The notes: a model not told the origin generated them from the letters alone. DNA of 64,000 nt from an uncultured Eubacteriales bacterium (GCA_900319465.1 ONOL01000001.1:96843-160842); one strand, 5' to 3'. Positions 1-11,950 are shown, counted from the first letter of the stretch. Numbers and translations are program-made.

Positions 1-2
1 AG

Positions 3-1919
3 CGCAAGGTGCAGTTCTACACCATCGACGCGACCGACATCGCCGCCTCCATCGGCCTCGGCAACCGCACCAGCACCGTGCTGCAGGCCGCCTTCTTCCA
101 GCTCTCCGGCGTGCTGCCCATCGACGAGGCCGAGAAATACATGAAGGAGGCCGCCGTCAAGACCTTCTCCCGCAAGGGCGAGAAGATCGTGAACATGAAC
201 CTCGCCGCGATCGAGCGCGGCCTGACCGACATGGTGAAGATTGAGGTGCCCGAAGCGTGGGCGCAGCTCCGGGACGAAGAGGCCGCGGTCGATTCCTCCC
301 TGCCCTCCTACGTTCAGAAGGTCCTGATCCCGATGAACCGCGCCAAGGGCGACGAGATCCCCGTCAGCACCTTCACCGAGTACGCCGACGGCGTCATGCC
401 CATCTCGATGGCGCGCTTCGAGAAGCGCGGCGTGGCGGACAACGTGCCCGTCTGGGACCCGGCGAAGTGCATCGGCTGCAACCGCTGCTCGCTGGTCTGC
501 CCGCACGCGGCGATCCGTCCCGTGCTCTTCACCGAGGAGGAGGCTGCCGCCGCGCCCGAGGGCTGCGTGACCAAAAAGGCGCTCGGCAAGGGCTTCGAGG
601 GCCTGCGCTACCGCATCCAGGTGGGCGTGCTCGACTGCCAGGGCTGCGGAAGCTGCACAAACGTCTGCCCCGCGAAGGAAAAGGCCCTGACCATGGTGCC
701 GCTCGACGACGTGCTCGCCGAGCAGAAAAACTGGGATTACTGCATGAGCCTCTCCGAGAAGCCCAATCCCATGAACCGGTTCTCCGCCAAAGGCAGCCAG
801 TACGAGCAGCCGCTCTACGAGTTCTCCGGCGCCTGCCCCGGCTGCGGCGAAACGCCGTATATCAAGCTGCTGACCCAGCTCTTCGGCGACAGGATGTACG
901 CCGCGAACGCCACAGGCTGCTCACAGGCTTACGGCTTCTTCGCCCCCACCTTCCCGCAGACCGTGAACAAGCGCGGCTTCGGCCCCGCCTTCTCCAACTC
1001 CCTCTTTGAAAACAACGCCGAGTTCGCCCTCGGCATCGGCCTTTCCGCCGAGCAGCTGCGCGAGCAGACGAAGCGCCACGCCCGCGCCGCGCTGCAGGAC
1101 AGCGGCGATGAAGCGCTCAAGGCCGCCCTGCAGGCCTGGCTCGACGAGGGCGACGACATGGACCGGACCGAAGCGCTCGCCGACCGCGTGCGCGAGGCGC
1201 TCGCGGCGAACACCGAGCAGAGCGCGGATCTGGACTTCATCCGCCGCCGGGAGGACACGCTGACCAAGAAGGCGATCTGGATGGTCGGCGGCGACGGCTG
1301 GGCCTACGATATCGGCTACGGCGGCCTCGACCACGTGCTGGCCACCGGCATGGACCTGAACGTCCTGGTGCTCGACAACGAGCTCTACGCCAACACCGGC
1401 GGCCAGTCCTCCAAGGCCACGCCCATCGGCGCGAGCGTGCAGTTCGCCGCCGCGGGCAAGGCCACGCCCAAGAAGGACCTGGGCCTGATCCTCTCCACCT
1501 ACGGCTATATCTACGTCGCGCAGATCAATCTCGGCGCCAATCCCGAGCACGCCATCAAGTGCCTCAAGGAGGCCGCCGCCTACCACGGCCCCTCCATCGT
1601 CGTGGCCTACGCCCCCTGCATCAACCACGGCCTGTCGAAAGGCATGGGCAAGGCCATGGAAGAGGGCAAGGCCGCCACGGAATGCGGCTTCTGGCCCCTC
1701 TTCCGCTACGACCCCGAGCGGGAGCGCGAGGGGAAAAACCCCTTCCTGCTCGATTCCGGCGAGCCCAACGGCAGGCTGCGCGAGTACATGATGGGCGAAA
1801 ACCGCTTCGCCTCCCTGACCCGCACCTTCCCCGAACGGGCGGAGATGCTCTTCGCCGAGGCCGAGGAATTTACCGCCCGCCGCTACGCCAAATACAAGAG
1901 GCTGGCGGGACAGAATTGA
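3..1919 (+). CDS. nifJ: Pyruvate:ferredoxin (flavodoxin) oxidoreductase, 5'-truncated by window edge
   Basis: This is the C-terminal half of the single-chain enzyme that oxidises pyruvate and CoA to acetyl-CoA and CO2 while reducing ferredoxin or flavodoxin in the cytoplasm. The reading frame is open to the left edge, so the GTG at 9 is internal and about half of the roughly 1170-residue protein lies outside the window. Numbering from that GTG, two ferredoxin-type 4Fe-4S motifs are visible, CIGCNRCSLVCP from residue 154 and CQGCGSCTNVCP from residue 210. They are followed by the thiamine-diphosphate domain, with GDGWAYDIGYGG near 427 and the characteristic NTGGQSSKATP near 462. It lies 172 bp upstream of a CoA-transferase gene on the same strand, which fits acetyl-CoA-linked fermentation. 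Identification is secure; the exact electron acceptor is not shown. Confidence 0.95.
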   Translation, partial: RKVQFYTIDATDIAASIGLGNRTSTVLQAAFFQLSGVLPIDEAEKYMKEAAVKTFSRKGEKIVNMNLAAIERGLTDMVKIEVPEAWAQLRDEEAAVDSSLPSYVQKVLIPMNRAKGDEIPVSTFTEYADGVMPISMARFEKRGVADNVPVWDPAKCIGCNRCSLVCPHAAIRPVLFTEEEAAAAPEGCVTKKALGKGFEGLRYRIQVGVLDCQGCGSCTNVCPAKEKALTMVPLDDVLAEQKNWDYCMSLSEKPNPMNRFSAKGSQYEQPLYEFSGACPGCGETPYIKLLTQLFGDRMYAANATGCSQAYGFFAPTFPQTVNKRGFGPAFSNSLFENNAEFALGIGLSAEQLREQTKRHARAALQDSGDEALKAALQAWLDEGDDMDRTEALADRVREALAANTEQSADLDFIRRREDTLTKKAIWMVGGDGWAYDIGYGGLDHVLATGMDLNVLVLDNELYANTGGQSSKATPIGASVQFAAAGKATPKKDLGLILSTYGYIYVAQINLGANPEHAIKCLKEAAAYHGPSIVVAYAPCINHGLSKGMGKAMEEGKAATECGFWPLFRYDPEREREGKNPFLLDSGEPNGRLREYMMGENRFASLTRTFPERAEMLFAEAEEFTARRYAKYKRLAGQN

Positions 1920-1924
1920 CGAGG

Positions 1925-1969
1925 CCTCCCCTGTGCATGGGGAGGCGACGCGAAGCGCCGGAGGGGTTG
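1925..1969. repeat. Intergenic palindromic repeat, copy 1
   Basis: A CCTCCCC/GGGGAGG hairpin is followed by a second small GC-rich arm pair and a GGAGGGGTTG tail. The same layout recurs at 63945-63992 with changed but still paired bases. It sits directly behind the oxidoreductase stop codon. Repeats of this form are common between genes in gut Firmicutes; I call it a repeat because two copies with the same order of parts are visible here. Confidence 0.6.
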
Positions 1970-2047
1970 ATGATCCGCCACGAAACGAGCGTTCAGAAAG
2001 GCGAACAGGCCCCTCAGGCACCCGCCTTGCGTGAGACGGCGGATGCC

Positions 2048-2070
2048 GGCTCCCCTTTCGGGGGGAGCCT
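2048..2070. other. Hairpin GGCTCCCC-TTTCG-GGGGGAGCC before the CoA-transferase gene
   Basis: An 8-bp GC-rich stem with a short loop lies 22 bp before the CoA-transferase start. No T-run follows it, so it is not a convincing intrinsic terminator; it may be part of the repeat material that fills this gap or may affect readthrough between the two genes. Confidence 0.35.
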
Positions 2071-2091
2071 AAATGGAAAGGATGATTAAAT

Positions 2092-3396
2092 ATGGACTAT
2101 CAGGAACTCTACAAGGCGAAGCACACGACAGCCGAGGCGCTGGCGGCGCAGGTGCAGAACGGCTGGCTGATCGGCATGGACGCGGGCGCGTCCCAGACCC
2201 CGACGATCATCAGCGCCCTCGCCGCACGCGCGCGGAACAACGAGATCGCGGGCGTCCGGGTGCAGACCCTGCTGGACGTGTATCCGCTGGAATACCTCGC
2301 GGACAACAGCCTCTTCGGGAAGCTCACCAGCGAGGCCTGGTTCTCCGGCGGCGGCTCCCGCAGAGCCGTCAACGGCGGCTACGGCGACATCATCCCCAAT
2401 TACTACCGGGACATTCCCAAGTACATCCGCGCCATGTACGATTACGACGCGTTCTGCGTCTCCGTCTCGCCGATGGATAAGCACGGCTGGTTCTCCCTCT
2501 CCACGGTCAGCTCCTACAGCCCGGCCATGATCGAGAAAGCCAAGCGCGTCTTCCTCGAGGTCAACGACCGGCAGCCCCGCGCGGTCTGCGGCGCGCAGAT
2601 CCACATCAGCCAGGTCGCCGGCCTCATTGAAGTCAGCCATGAGCTGCCCGTGCTGCCCCCGACGAAGATCGACGCGGTCAGCGAGACGATCGGCGGCCTG
2701 ATCGCCGAGCGCATCGACGACGGCTCCTGTATCCAGCTCGGCATCGGCGCGATCCCCGACGCGGTGGGCGCCGCGCTGTGCGCCAAGCACGACCTCGGCA
2801 TCCACACCGAGATGTTCACCGATTCCATGGTGGAGCTGATCGCCCGCGGCGCGGTCAACAACAGCAAAAAGCAGATCCACCGCGGCCAGAGCGTCACCAC
2901 CTTCGCCTTCGGCTCGCAGCGCATCTACGACTACATCGACGACAACCCCGGCATCGCCATCCTGCCCGTGGACTACGTCAACGACCCGAACGTCATCTGC
3001 CGCAACGACAACATGATCTCCATCAACGCCGCCCTTGAGGTCGACCTCTGGGGCCAGGTCTGCGCCGAGAGCGTGGGCACGAAGCACATGTCCGGCTCCG
3101 GCGGGCAGGTGGATTATGTGCGCGGCGCCTGCCAGTCGAAAGGCGGCAAGAGCTTCATCGCCTTCACCTCCACCGCCAAGGGCGACGCGATCAGCAAGAT
3201 CAAGTCCACCCTGACCCCCGGCGCGGTCGTCACCACCAGCAAGAACGACGTGGACTACATCGTCACCGAGTACGGCGTCGCCCATCTGCGCGGCGAGCCG
3301 CTCTCCCGCCGCGCGCAGCAGCTCATCGCCATCGCGCACCCCAACTTCCGCGACGAGCTCAGGTTTGAAGCGAAAAAGCGCGGCATCCTCATCTGA
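2092..3396 (+). CDS. Acetyl-CoA hydrolase/transferase family CoA-transferase (4-hydroxybutyrate/butyryl-CoA:acetate type)
   Basis: The 434-residue protein belongs to the family that moves CoA between acyl groups and acetate, including AbfT (4-hydroxybutyrate CoA-transferase) and butyryl-CoA:acetate CoA-transferases. Visible signatures are LGIGAIPDAV, the glutamate of GIHTEMFTD (Glu240) that forms the glutamyl-CoA thioester in this family, GSGGQVDYVRGA near residue 340, and the C-terminal VTEYGVAHLRG block. Length and order of motifs match AbfT-like enzymes over the whole chain rather than the Roseburia type of butyryl-CoA transferase. The start is preceded by GGAAAGGATG. Placement behind pyruvate:ferredoxin oxidoreductase supports a role in fermentative acid formation with CoA recycling. 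The true acyl substrate (butyrate, 4-hydroxybutyrate, propionate) cannot be decided from sequence alone. Confidence 0.85.
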   Translation: MDYQELYKAKHTTAEALAAQVQNGWLIGMDAGASQTPTIISALAARARNNEIAGVRVQTLLDVYPLEYLADNSLFGKLTSEAWFSGGGSRRAVNGGYGDIIPNYYRDIPKYIRAMYDYDAFCVSVSPMDKHGWFSLSTVSSYSPAMIEKAKRVFLEVNDRQPRAVCGAQIHISQVAGLIEVSHELPVLPPTKIDAVSETIGGLIAERIDDGSCIQLGIGAIPDAVGAALCAKHDLGIHTEMFTDSMVELIARGAVNNSKKQIHRGQSVTTFAFGSQRIYDYIDDNPGIAILPVDYVNDPNVICRNDNMISINAALEVDLWGQVCAESVGTKHMSGSGGQVDYVRGACQSKGGKSFIAFTSTAKGDAISKIKSTLTPGAVVTTSKNDVDYIVTEYGVAHLRGEPLSRRAQQLIAIAHPNFRDELRFEAKKRGILI

Positions 3397-3420
3397 CACG
3401 AAACCGATTGCCGCAGCAAA

Positions 3421-3459
3421 AGAGGCTGTGAAAAAAACTTCGTTTTTTTCACAGCCTCT
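3421..3459. terminator. Bidirectional intrinsic terminator
   Basis: A perfect 18-bp stem with a TTC loop and runs of seven A and seven T serves the CoA-transferase gene on the plus strand and the surface-protein gene converging from the minus strand. A close relative of its arms (GGCTGTGAAAA) recurs at 4806-4836. Confidence 0.92.
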
Positions 3460-3471
3460 TCTTTGTATCCA

Positions 3472-4767
3472 TTATTCTTCCCGGTCGTCGTCATCGTCGT
3501 CCCGTCTGCGGTGACGGTCAACGGCCTTTGCGATCGCCAGAATGACAGCGGCCGCGGACAGCAGCGCGAAGGGGACGGCAAACATCCAGGTCTCCCGCAG
3601 GAAGGAAATCAGCCCGCCCCCCTCCGCCGGAGCGGCCGGAGTCGCGCTCTCCTCCGGTTCCGCCAGCGCGATCGTGCCGCCGCCTTCCTCCGGCTCCTCC
3701 GCCGTCTCAGGCTCTGCTTCGGGCGTCGGCGTGGGTTCCGGTTCCTCCACCCAGCTCAGCGGGCAGAGGGCGCTGGCCGCGTTCGTGTTCATGGGGCCGT
3801 TGTCCAGCTCGGCAAAGAGATAGGCGCATCCGCCCTCGGGCAGCGCCGGCGAGAAGCTGACCGTTCCCGTGCCGCCCTCGGTTTTCGCAAGGCAGCCGTA
3901 GGAGACGTTCTTCCCCTCCGCGTCGCGCACAAGGACCGAAATCCACGCGCCCGCCGGGGCTCCGGCGTACTGTACGCTCAGCTGCCCGTCGGCATAGCGG
4001 GCGTCCTCCACCGTGAGCGTCAGCGCGGGGTCCGCCGCGGTGGCCTTCCACTCGCCGTTTGCGGACGCGGGCATCGGGCCGGGCTCGCAGGGGGCGATCA
4101 CGCGGTCGGCCGCCGCCAGATACAGCAGCCCCTCGCCGCCCAGATTCGTCGCGGGACGGCCCGCCCAGCTTCCGTAGACCAGATAATCGTGCACCTCATT
4201 CCCCTCCAGCACCAGTCCGGCGTAGTCGGGGTGGGAGGCGTGGGGGGTGCGCAGCCAGTAGTAGGTCGGCTTTCCGTTGCCGACGTAGGTGGCGCTCAGG
4301 CCGGGATCGCCGTCGTTGGGGCCGATATAGTCCCCCAGCTCCCGGACCGAGAGGAAGAAGACCTTCTCGTTTTCCAGCTCGACCGGGCCCCAGCTCAGTC
4401 CGTACTGCTGAAGCCCCTCCTCGCTCTTGCTGACGGCGGGGACCGCGGCCTGTTCCGCGGCGCTGAAGCTCTGTTCCAGAAGCGCGGAGCACCAGGTCTG
4501 CCCCTCGCTCCCCTGCCAGACCGCCTTCGTCCAGCTGTAAATCACGCCCTGGTTGGTCAGCGCCTGCTCGCACAGCAGGAACAGCCCGTTCCCTCCCGCG
4601 TTCGTGGCGTCGGGGTCGAGGACCGTCCAGCGGATGGGCGCGTCCTGCCAGCGGCCGAGATAGACGGTGTCCCCCTTCTGCAGGCCGCTTCCGCCCTCGG
4701 CGAAGGCCGCCGTGCCCGTAAAGAGCAGCACGAGCGCCGCCAGCAGCAGGGCAATTCCCTTTTTCAT
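3472..4767 (-). CDS. Secreted, tail-anchored surface protein with DUF6273-like domain
   Basis: The 431-residue product starts at 4767, where an AAGGAG site precedes ATG; the longer frame has no such site. It opens with a classical signal peptide (MKKGIALLLAALVLLF..AFA). Residues of about 25-220 contain a Trp/Tyr-rich globular domain with LGRWQDAPIRWTVLDPD and a WLRTPHAS motif, typical of DUF6273 extracellular domains whose role is unknown. A middle beta-rich segment leads to a Pro/Glu-rich linker (TPTPEAEPETAEEPEEGGG), then a transmembrane helix near the end and a short tail of basic then acidic residues. There is no LPXTG motif, so it is probably held by the helix with its bulk outside the membrane. 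It is transcribed away from a second surface-protein gene but is separated from it by a terminator-like hairpin. Confidence 0.75.
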   Translation of the reverse strand: MKKGIALLLAALVLLFTGTAAFAEGGSGLQKGDTVYLGRWQDAPIRWTVLDPDATNAGGNGLFLLCEQALTNQGVIYSWTKAVWQGSEGQTWCSALLEQSFSAAEQAAVPAVSKSEEGLQQYGLSWGPVELENEKVFFLSVRELGDYIGPNDGDPGLSATYVGNGKPTYYWLRTPHASHPDYAGLVLEGNEVHDYLVYGSWAGRPATNLGGEGLLYLAAADRVIAPCEPGPMPASANGEWKATAADPALTLTVEDARYADGQLSVQYAGAPAGAWISVLVRDAEGKNVSYGCLAKTEGGTGTVSFSPALPEGGCAYLFAELDNGPMNTNAASALCPLSWVEEPEPTPTPEAEPETAEEPEEGGGTIALAEPEESATPAAPAEGGGLISFLRETWMFAVPFALLSAAAVILAIAKAVDRHRRRDDDDDDREE

Positions 4768-4805
4768 CGTATCGATCTCCTTCAAACAGAACTTCAAAAA
4801 AACGC

Positions 4806-4836
4806 AAGGCTGTGAAAAAACCGTTTTCACAGCCTT
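4806..4836 (-). terminator. Intrinsic terminator behind the Arg-tailed surface protein
   Basis: AAGGCTGTGAAAA and its complement flank a short loop; the minus-strand transcript from the upstream gene ends 11 bp before it. Its arm sequence is nearly the same as the terminator at 3421-3459. Confidence 0.8.
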
Positions 4837-4846
4837 TTGTATGGTC

Positions 4847-6103
4847 TTATCTTCTTCTGCGTCTGCGTCTGGGGGACAGCGCGGCCGAGAGGATCAGCAG
4901 AAGCAGGCACACGGCGGAGCCGCCCAGCAGCAGAAGCTGGATATCCGAGAAGCCGTCAATGCCAAGCTTCTCCCCGAGGCCGAGCGCGGAACGGGACCCG
5001 CCGCTCTGCCTGCCGAGGGGGCGCGTCGCGGTCTGCCCGCAGATGCTGCAGACGCCGGTCTCCTCCCCGTCCTGCTCGTTCGTGGCGGCGCGGGTCTCGT
5101 GCCAGACATAGAGGTGCTCCTCCCGCTCGCCGGTCTCTCCGTTGTCGTCATACACGAGCCAGTGCGCGGTGCTGTCGCCGGCGTAGGAGTAGCTGCGGTT
5201 CACGGGCGCGGGCGTGGCCTCCGGCACGGCCTGGGTTTCCGCGCCGGTATCGCTCCCGCCGTCCGCCATCAGAGGCGTCGGCACGGGCGTGGCCTCCGCC
5301 GCAGGCTCGGGGCTCGGCACCTCGAGTGGCACCGGCGTGAACTCCGGCGTGGGGGCGGGCGTGGGGATGTTGATGACCGAGATGGTGGCGCGGGAGGTGT
5401 CCGTATAGTTCAGATGGTTCACGCTCCAATGGCGGCAGTAGACCTTCCAGCCGTCCATCTCCGCGGGAACGTTGTGCAGCACGAGGTGCTCGCTGTCCAT
5501 TCCGGTGACGCTCAAGCCCGACCACGCGGCGCTCGCGTTGGCCGCCGGAACGGTCTGCTTGCCGTCCGCGGACTCAAAGAACCACTCGTGGGATTCGGCG
5601 TAGGTGCTGGATACCGCAAAGGAGGTCCAGCTGCCCATGCTCACCTTCTCGCTCGTAGGCTGCTTGACCGCGGTAGGCGCCCAGATCTCGGCGCTGAAGG
5701 TCTTCTGGAGCGTGGCCGTCTTCCCGTCGGCCGAGACGGAAACGCTCACGCCGTCGTTCTTGTTGTTGATATAACCGAGCGCGCCGGCCGAAAAAACCTT
5801 GTCGCCGGCCGCGGAGTAGGTGACGGTGAGCGTGTAGTTGCCGGTGCCGAAGGTGCCGGTGACCTGCGCGCCGGTGGGGTCTGTCCAGATAGCGGAGGTG
5901 ATGTAGCAGTCCGCCGAGCTGGTGCTGACCTTCACATACTGAAGCTCCATCATCGCCACGGGCGAATAGTTGAGCGAGCACAGCACGCGGTCGATCGCTC
6001 CGACGTCTGCGGCCTCGGCCCTCGCCGGGGCAAGGCAGAGCAGCGACACGACCAGGCACAGCGAAAGCAGCAATGGAATCCGGCGCGTTCTCCTTCTGTT
6101 CAT
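4847..6103 (-). CDS. Secreted, tail-anchored protein with Pro-rich linker and Arg7 tail
   Basis: The start at 6103 is chosen because GGAGG lies 8 bp before this ATG; the alternative ATG at 6118 overlaps the ribosome binding site. The 418-residue product has an N-terminal twin-basic signal peptide (MNRRRTRRIPLLLSLCL), a beta-rich extracellular region of about 230 residues, a Pro/Thr-rich linker (PTPAPTPEFTPVP), a short Cys motif ETGVCSICGQTA of a type found in clostridial cell-surface proteins, one transmembrane helix and seven terminal arginines. The Cys pair could bind metal or form a disulfide; that is inference. I do not recognise the family. Its promoter carries a 16-bp perfect palindrome between the -35 and -10 boxes, so it is probably repressor-controlled. 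Confidence 0.72.
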   Translation of the reverse strand: MNRRRTRRIPLLLSLCLVVSLLCLAPARAEAADVGAIDRVLCSLNYSPVAMMELQYVKVSTSSADCYITSAIWTDPTGAQVTGTFGTGNYTLTVTYSAAGDKVFSAGALGYINNKNDGVSVSVSADGKTATLQKTFSAEIWAPTAVKQPTSEKVSMGSWTSFAVSSTYAESHEWFFESADGKQTVPAANASAAWSGLSVTGMDSEHLVLHNVPAEMDGWKVYCRHWSVNHLNYTDTSRATISVINIPTPAPTPEFTPVPLEVPSPEPAAEATPVPTPLMADGGSDTGAETQAVPEATPAPVNRSYSYAGDSTAHWLVYDDNGETGEREEHLYVWHETRAATNEQDGEETGVCSICGQTATRPLGRQSGGSRSALGLGEKLGIDGFSDIQLLLLGGSAVCLLLLILSAALSPRRRRRRR

Positions 6104-6144
6104 AATCCCGCCTCCCATAACACGGTCCTCCCGGAATTGCTAAA

Positions 6145-6173
6145 ATTATATCCCCGTTGTGCACAACGGTCAA
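6145..6173 (-). promoter_or_regulatory. Sigma-A promoter for the Arg-tailed surface protein
   Basis: On the minus strand TTGACC (6173-6168) and TATAAT (6150-6145) are 17 bp apart, about 40 bp before the start codon at 6103. Confidence 0.8.
6154..6169. promoter_or_regulatory. Candidate operator: 16-bp perfect palindrome
   Basis: CCGTTGTGCACAACGG fills most of the spacer of the surface-protein promoter and touches its -35 box. A protein dimer bound here would block RNA polymerase. The cognate regulator is not identifiable in this window. Confidence 0.6.
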
Positions 6174-6221
6174 GCAGAATTTTTGTCATCTCTTTCCCTG
6201 TTCCCGGCGCACGCGCGGCGC

Positions 6222-6249
6222 TTGTAATTTGGCGCAGGCCTGCTATAAT
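6222..6249 (+). promoter_or_regulatory. Sigma-A promoter for mnmG-mnmA
   Basis: TTGTAA and TATAAT are 16 bp apart, 30 bp before the mnmG start; a GGGGGGAG ribosome binding site follows. Confidence 0.8.
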
Positions 6250-6278
6250 AGCGCTATTGACAGGGGGGGAGCGAGGAC

Positions 6279-8146
<1,868 letters not shown>

Positions 8147-8150
<4 letters not shown>

Positions 8151-9142
8151 AGGTCGTACTCGGGTTTTCCGGCGGCGTGGACTCCGCCGTATGCGCGCGC
8201 CTCCTGCAGCGGCAGGGGCACGAGGTGCAGGGGCTGTATCTCGACAACGCCGGGGAGAAGGAGCGCGCCGACGCGCTCGGCGCGGCGGCCTGCCTCGGCA
8301 TCCCGCTGACCGTGCGGGACGTGAAGCGGGAGCTGGAGGAGACGGTCTGCCGCCCCTTTACGGCGGCCTATCTCCGGGGCGAGACGCCGAACCCCTGCGT
8401 GCTGTGCAATCCCGCGATGAAGTTCAGAAACCTGCTCGCCCTCGCCGACGGACTGGGAGCGGAGGCGATCGCGACCGGGCACTACGCCCGCGCGGAGAAC
8501 GGGGCGCTTTACAAGGGCATGCCCGCCAACGACCAGAGCTATATGCTCTGCCGCCTCACGCGCGCGCAGGTCTCGCGCCTCGTCCTGCCCCTCGGCCGCT
8601 TTGAGAAAACGCAGGTGCGCGCGATGGCGGAGGACTTCGGCCTGCCCGTCGCAAACAAGCCCGACAGCATGGAGATCTGCTTCATCCCGGACAAGGACTA
8701 CGCCGGCTGGCTCGCCGGGCGCGCGCAGCTGCCGCCGCCGGGAGACTTCGTGCTGCACGGGAGGGTGCTCGGCCGGCACGGGGGCATCCACCGCTACACG
8801 GTGGGGCAGCGCATCCCCGGCCTCGTCGACGGACGGAAGGTCTACGTCTCCCGCATCGACGCCGGGGAGAACCGCATCGAGCTTGCCCTGTGGGAGGAGC
8901 TTTTCAAGACGGAGGTCACGGCCCGCGATTTCAACTGGCTCATCGACCCGCCCGCGCAGCCCATCCGCGCCAGCGTGCGCGTGCGGCACACCAAGTGGGA
9001 AAACCCGCCCTGCACCGCGTGGGCGGCGGAGGACGGGCTGGTGAAGATCCGCTGTGACGAGCCGGTACGCGCCCCGGCGGCCGGTCAGAGCGCCGTGCTG
9101 TATGACGGCGACCTCCTGCTCGGCGGCGGGTTTATCGTATAA
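8147..9142 (+). CDS. mnmA: tRNA-specific 2-thiouridylase MnmA
   Basis: MnmA activates C2 of uridine 34 by adenylation and replaces oxygen with sulfur. The PP-loop SGGVDS lies at residues 8-13. NPCVLCN (Cys84, Cys87) and MEICFIP (Cys178) hold the active-site cysteines; Cys87 and Cys178 match the two known catalytic positions and Cys84 replaces the aspartate found in E. coli. [12 protein letters not shown] and the C-terminal beta-barrel are present. At 331 residues it is slightly short for the family. It is fused in expression to mnmG through a 4-bp overlap, so one transcript provides both halves of the cmnm5s2U modification. Confidence 0.95.
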
Positions 9143-9174
9143 AAAAGGAGCTGCACAAAGCAGCTCCTTTTTTG
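9141..9174. terminator. Bidirectional intrinsic terminator between mnmA and typA
   Basis: AAAAAAGGAGCTG and CAGCTCCTTTTTT flank a short loop between two convergent genes, with A and T runs suited to termination in both directions. Confidence 0.92.
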
Positions 9175-9179
9175 CTCTC

Positions 9180-11003
<1,824 letters not shown>

Positions 11004-11060
11004 AATGATAGCTCCCTTGCTATTGCTTGCAAAACACTTGATTTTTCAACACAAACTGGA

Positions 11061-11089
11061 ATTTTAACACCACGCCGGGCAAATTGCAA
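11061..11089 (-). promoter_or_regulatory. Sigma-A promoter for typA
   Basis: Minus-strand TTGCAA (11089-11084) and TAAAAT (11066-11061) are 17 bp apart. Its -35 box lies only 6 bp from the -35 box of the divergent yfbR promoter. Confidence 0.7.
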
Positions 11090-11095
11090 GAGGAA

Positions 11096-11124
11096 TTGCA
11101 AAGCTTTTCGATCCGTGCTAAAAT
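11096..11124 (+). promoter_or_regulatory. Sigma-A promoter for the yfbR operon
   Basis: TTGCAA and TAAAAT are separated by 17 bp and lie 28 bp before the yfbR start. The divergent typA promoter uses the same two hexamers. Confidence 0.72.
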
Positions 11125-11152
11125 ACGGACAGACACAGAAAGGAAGATCGAC

Positions 11153-11743
11153 ATGAGCTTTCACTTTTTCGCCTATATCTCCCGCATGCGCTACATCGGC
11201 CGCTGGAGCCTGATGCGAAACGCCCTGCCCGAAAACATCCAGGAGCACAGCCATATGGTCGCCGTGCTCGCGCACGCGCTGGGCGTCATCCGGCGGGACG
11301 TGTTCGGCGTCCCCTGCGACCCCAACGCGGCGGCCGCCGTCGCCCTCTACCACGACGCGAGCGAGATCCTGACCGGCGATCTCCCCACGCCCATCAAGTA
11401 CCACAGCCGCAAGATCCGCGACGCCTACCAGCGGGTGGAGAACCTCGCCTGCGAAAAGCTGCTCGCCACGCTGCCGGGCAGGCTGCGCCCCGCCTATGAG
11501 GAGCTGCTGGCCGGCGAGAGCGCGAAGGCGCTGCACGATCTCGTGAAGGCCGCCGACAAGCTCTCGGCCTACATCAAGTGCGTGGAGGAGCGCAAGGCCG
11601 GCAACAACGAATTCCTCTCCGCCGAGAAACAGACCCGCCGGGCGCTCGAGGAGAGCGCGCTGCCCGAGGTCAAATACTTTCTGGAACACTTCATGCCGTC
11701 CTTTGAGCTGAATCTGGACGAAATGGGAACGATCGAGGATTAA
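11153..11743 (+). CDS. yfbR: YfbR-type HD-domain 5'-deoxynucleotidase
   Basis: The enzyme dephosphorylates deoxynucleoside 5'-monophosphates with a divalent metal held by an HD domain. The 196-residue product matches E. coli YfbR in order: FFAYISRMRYIGRW at the N terminus, LMRNALPENIQEHSHMVA with the first metal His, YHDASEILTGDLPTPIKY with the HD pair, then KAADKLSAYIKCVEE and AGNNEFL, and FMPSFELNLDE at the end. The start at 11153 follows AAAGGAAG and the promoter; upstream in-frame codons fall within the promoter. It is first in an operon with the DUF896 gene, 3 bp downstream. Confidence 0.93.
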   Translation: MSFHFFAYISRMRYIGRWSLMRNALPENIQEHSHMVAVLAHALGVIRRDVFGVPCDPNAAAAVALYHDASEILTGDLPTPIKYHSRKIRDAYQRVENLACEKLLATLPGRLRPAYEELLAGESAKALHDLVKAADKLSAYIKCVEERKAGNNEFLSAEKQTRRALEESALPEVKYFLEHFMPSFELNLDEMGTIED

Positions 11744-11746
11744 ACG

Positions 11747-11950
11747 ATGGAAAACGCCAAGCTGGAGCGCATCAACGAGCTCGCCCGGCTCGCGAAGGAA
11801 CGCGCGCTGACGGACGAGGAACGCAGCGAGCGCGACGCGCTGCGGAAAGAATATATCGCCGAGTGGCGGCAGGGCGCGATCGCCGTGCTGGAGAACACCT
11901 ACGTCGTCACGCCGGACGGGAAGAAAACGAAATTACAGAGGAAGAAGTAA
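11747..11950 (+). CDS. DUF896 (UPF0291, YnzC-like) protein
   Basis: A 67-residue, highly charged helical protein with the family pattern INELARLAKERALTDEE, then RDALRKEYIAEWR and a short C-terminal strand VVTPDGKKTKLQRKK. Family members such as B. subtilis YnzC are short coiled helical proteins of unknown cytoplasmic role, one linked to the SOS response. Spacing of 3 bp behind yfbR makes cotranscription nearly certain. No SOS box is visible. Confidence 0.85.
   Translation: MENAKLERINELARLAKERALTDEERSERDALRKEYIAEWRQGAIAVLENTYVVTPDGKKTKLQRKK

Noticed and set aside
921..2021. Long minus-strand open frames opposite the oxidoreductase and other genes
   Set aside because: They lie antisense to well-supported genes, have His/Ala/Gly/Arg-rich low-complexity translations, no ribosome binding site and no family motif; they arise from the GC-rich third codon positions.
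3463..4815. 450-codon plus-strand frame opposite the DUF6273 protein
   Set aside because: The minus-strand product has a signal peptide, domain and membrane helix, while the plus frame is a compositional shadow.
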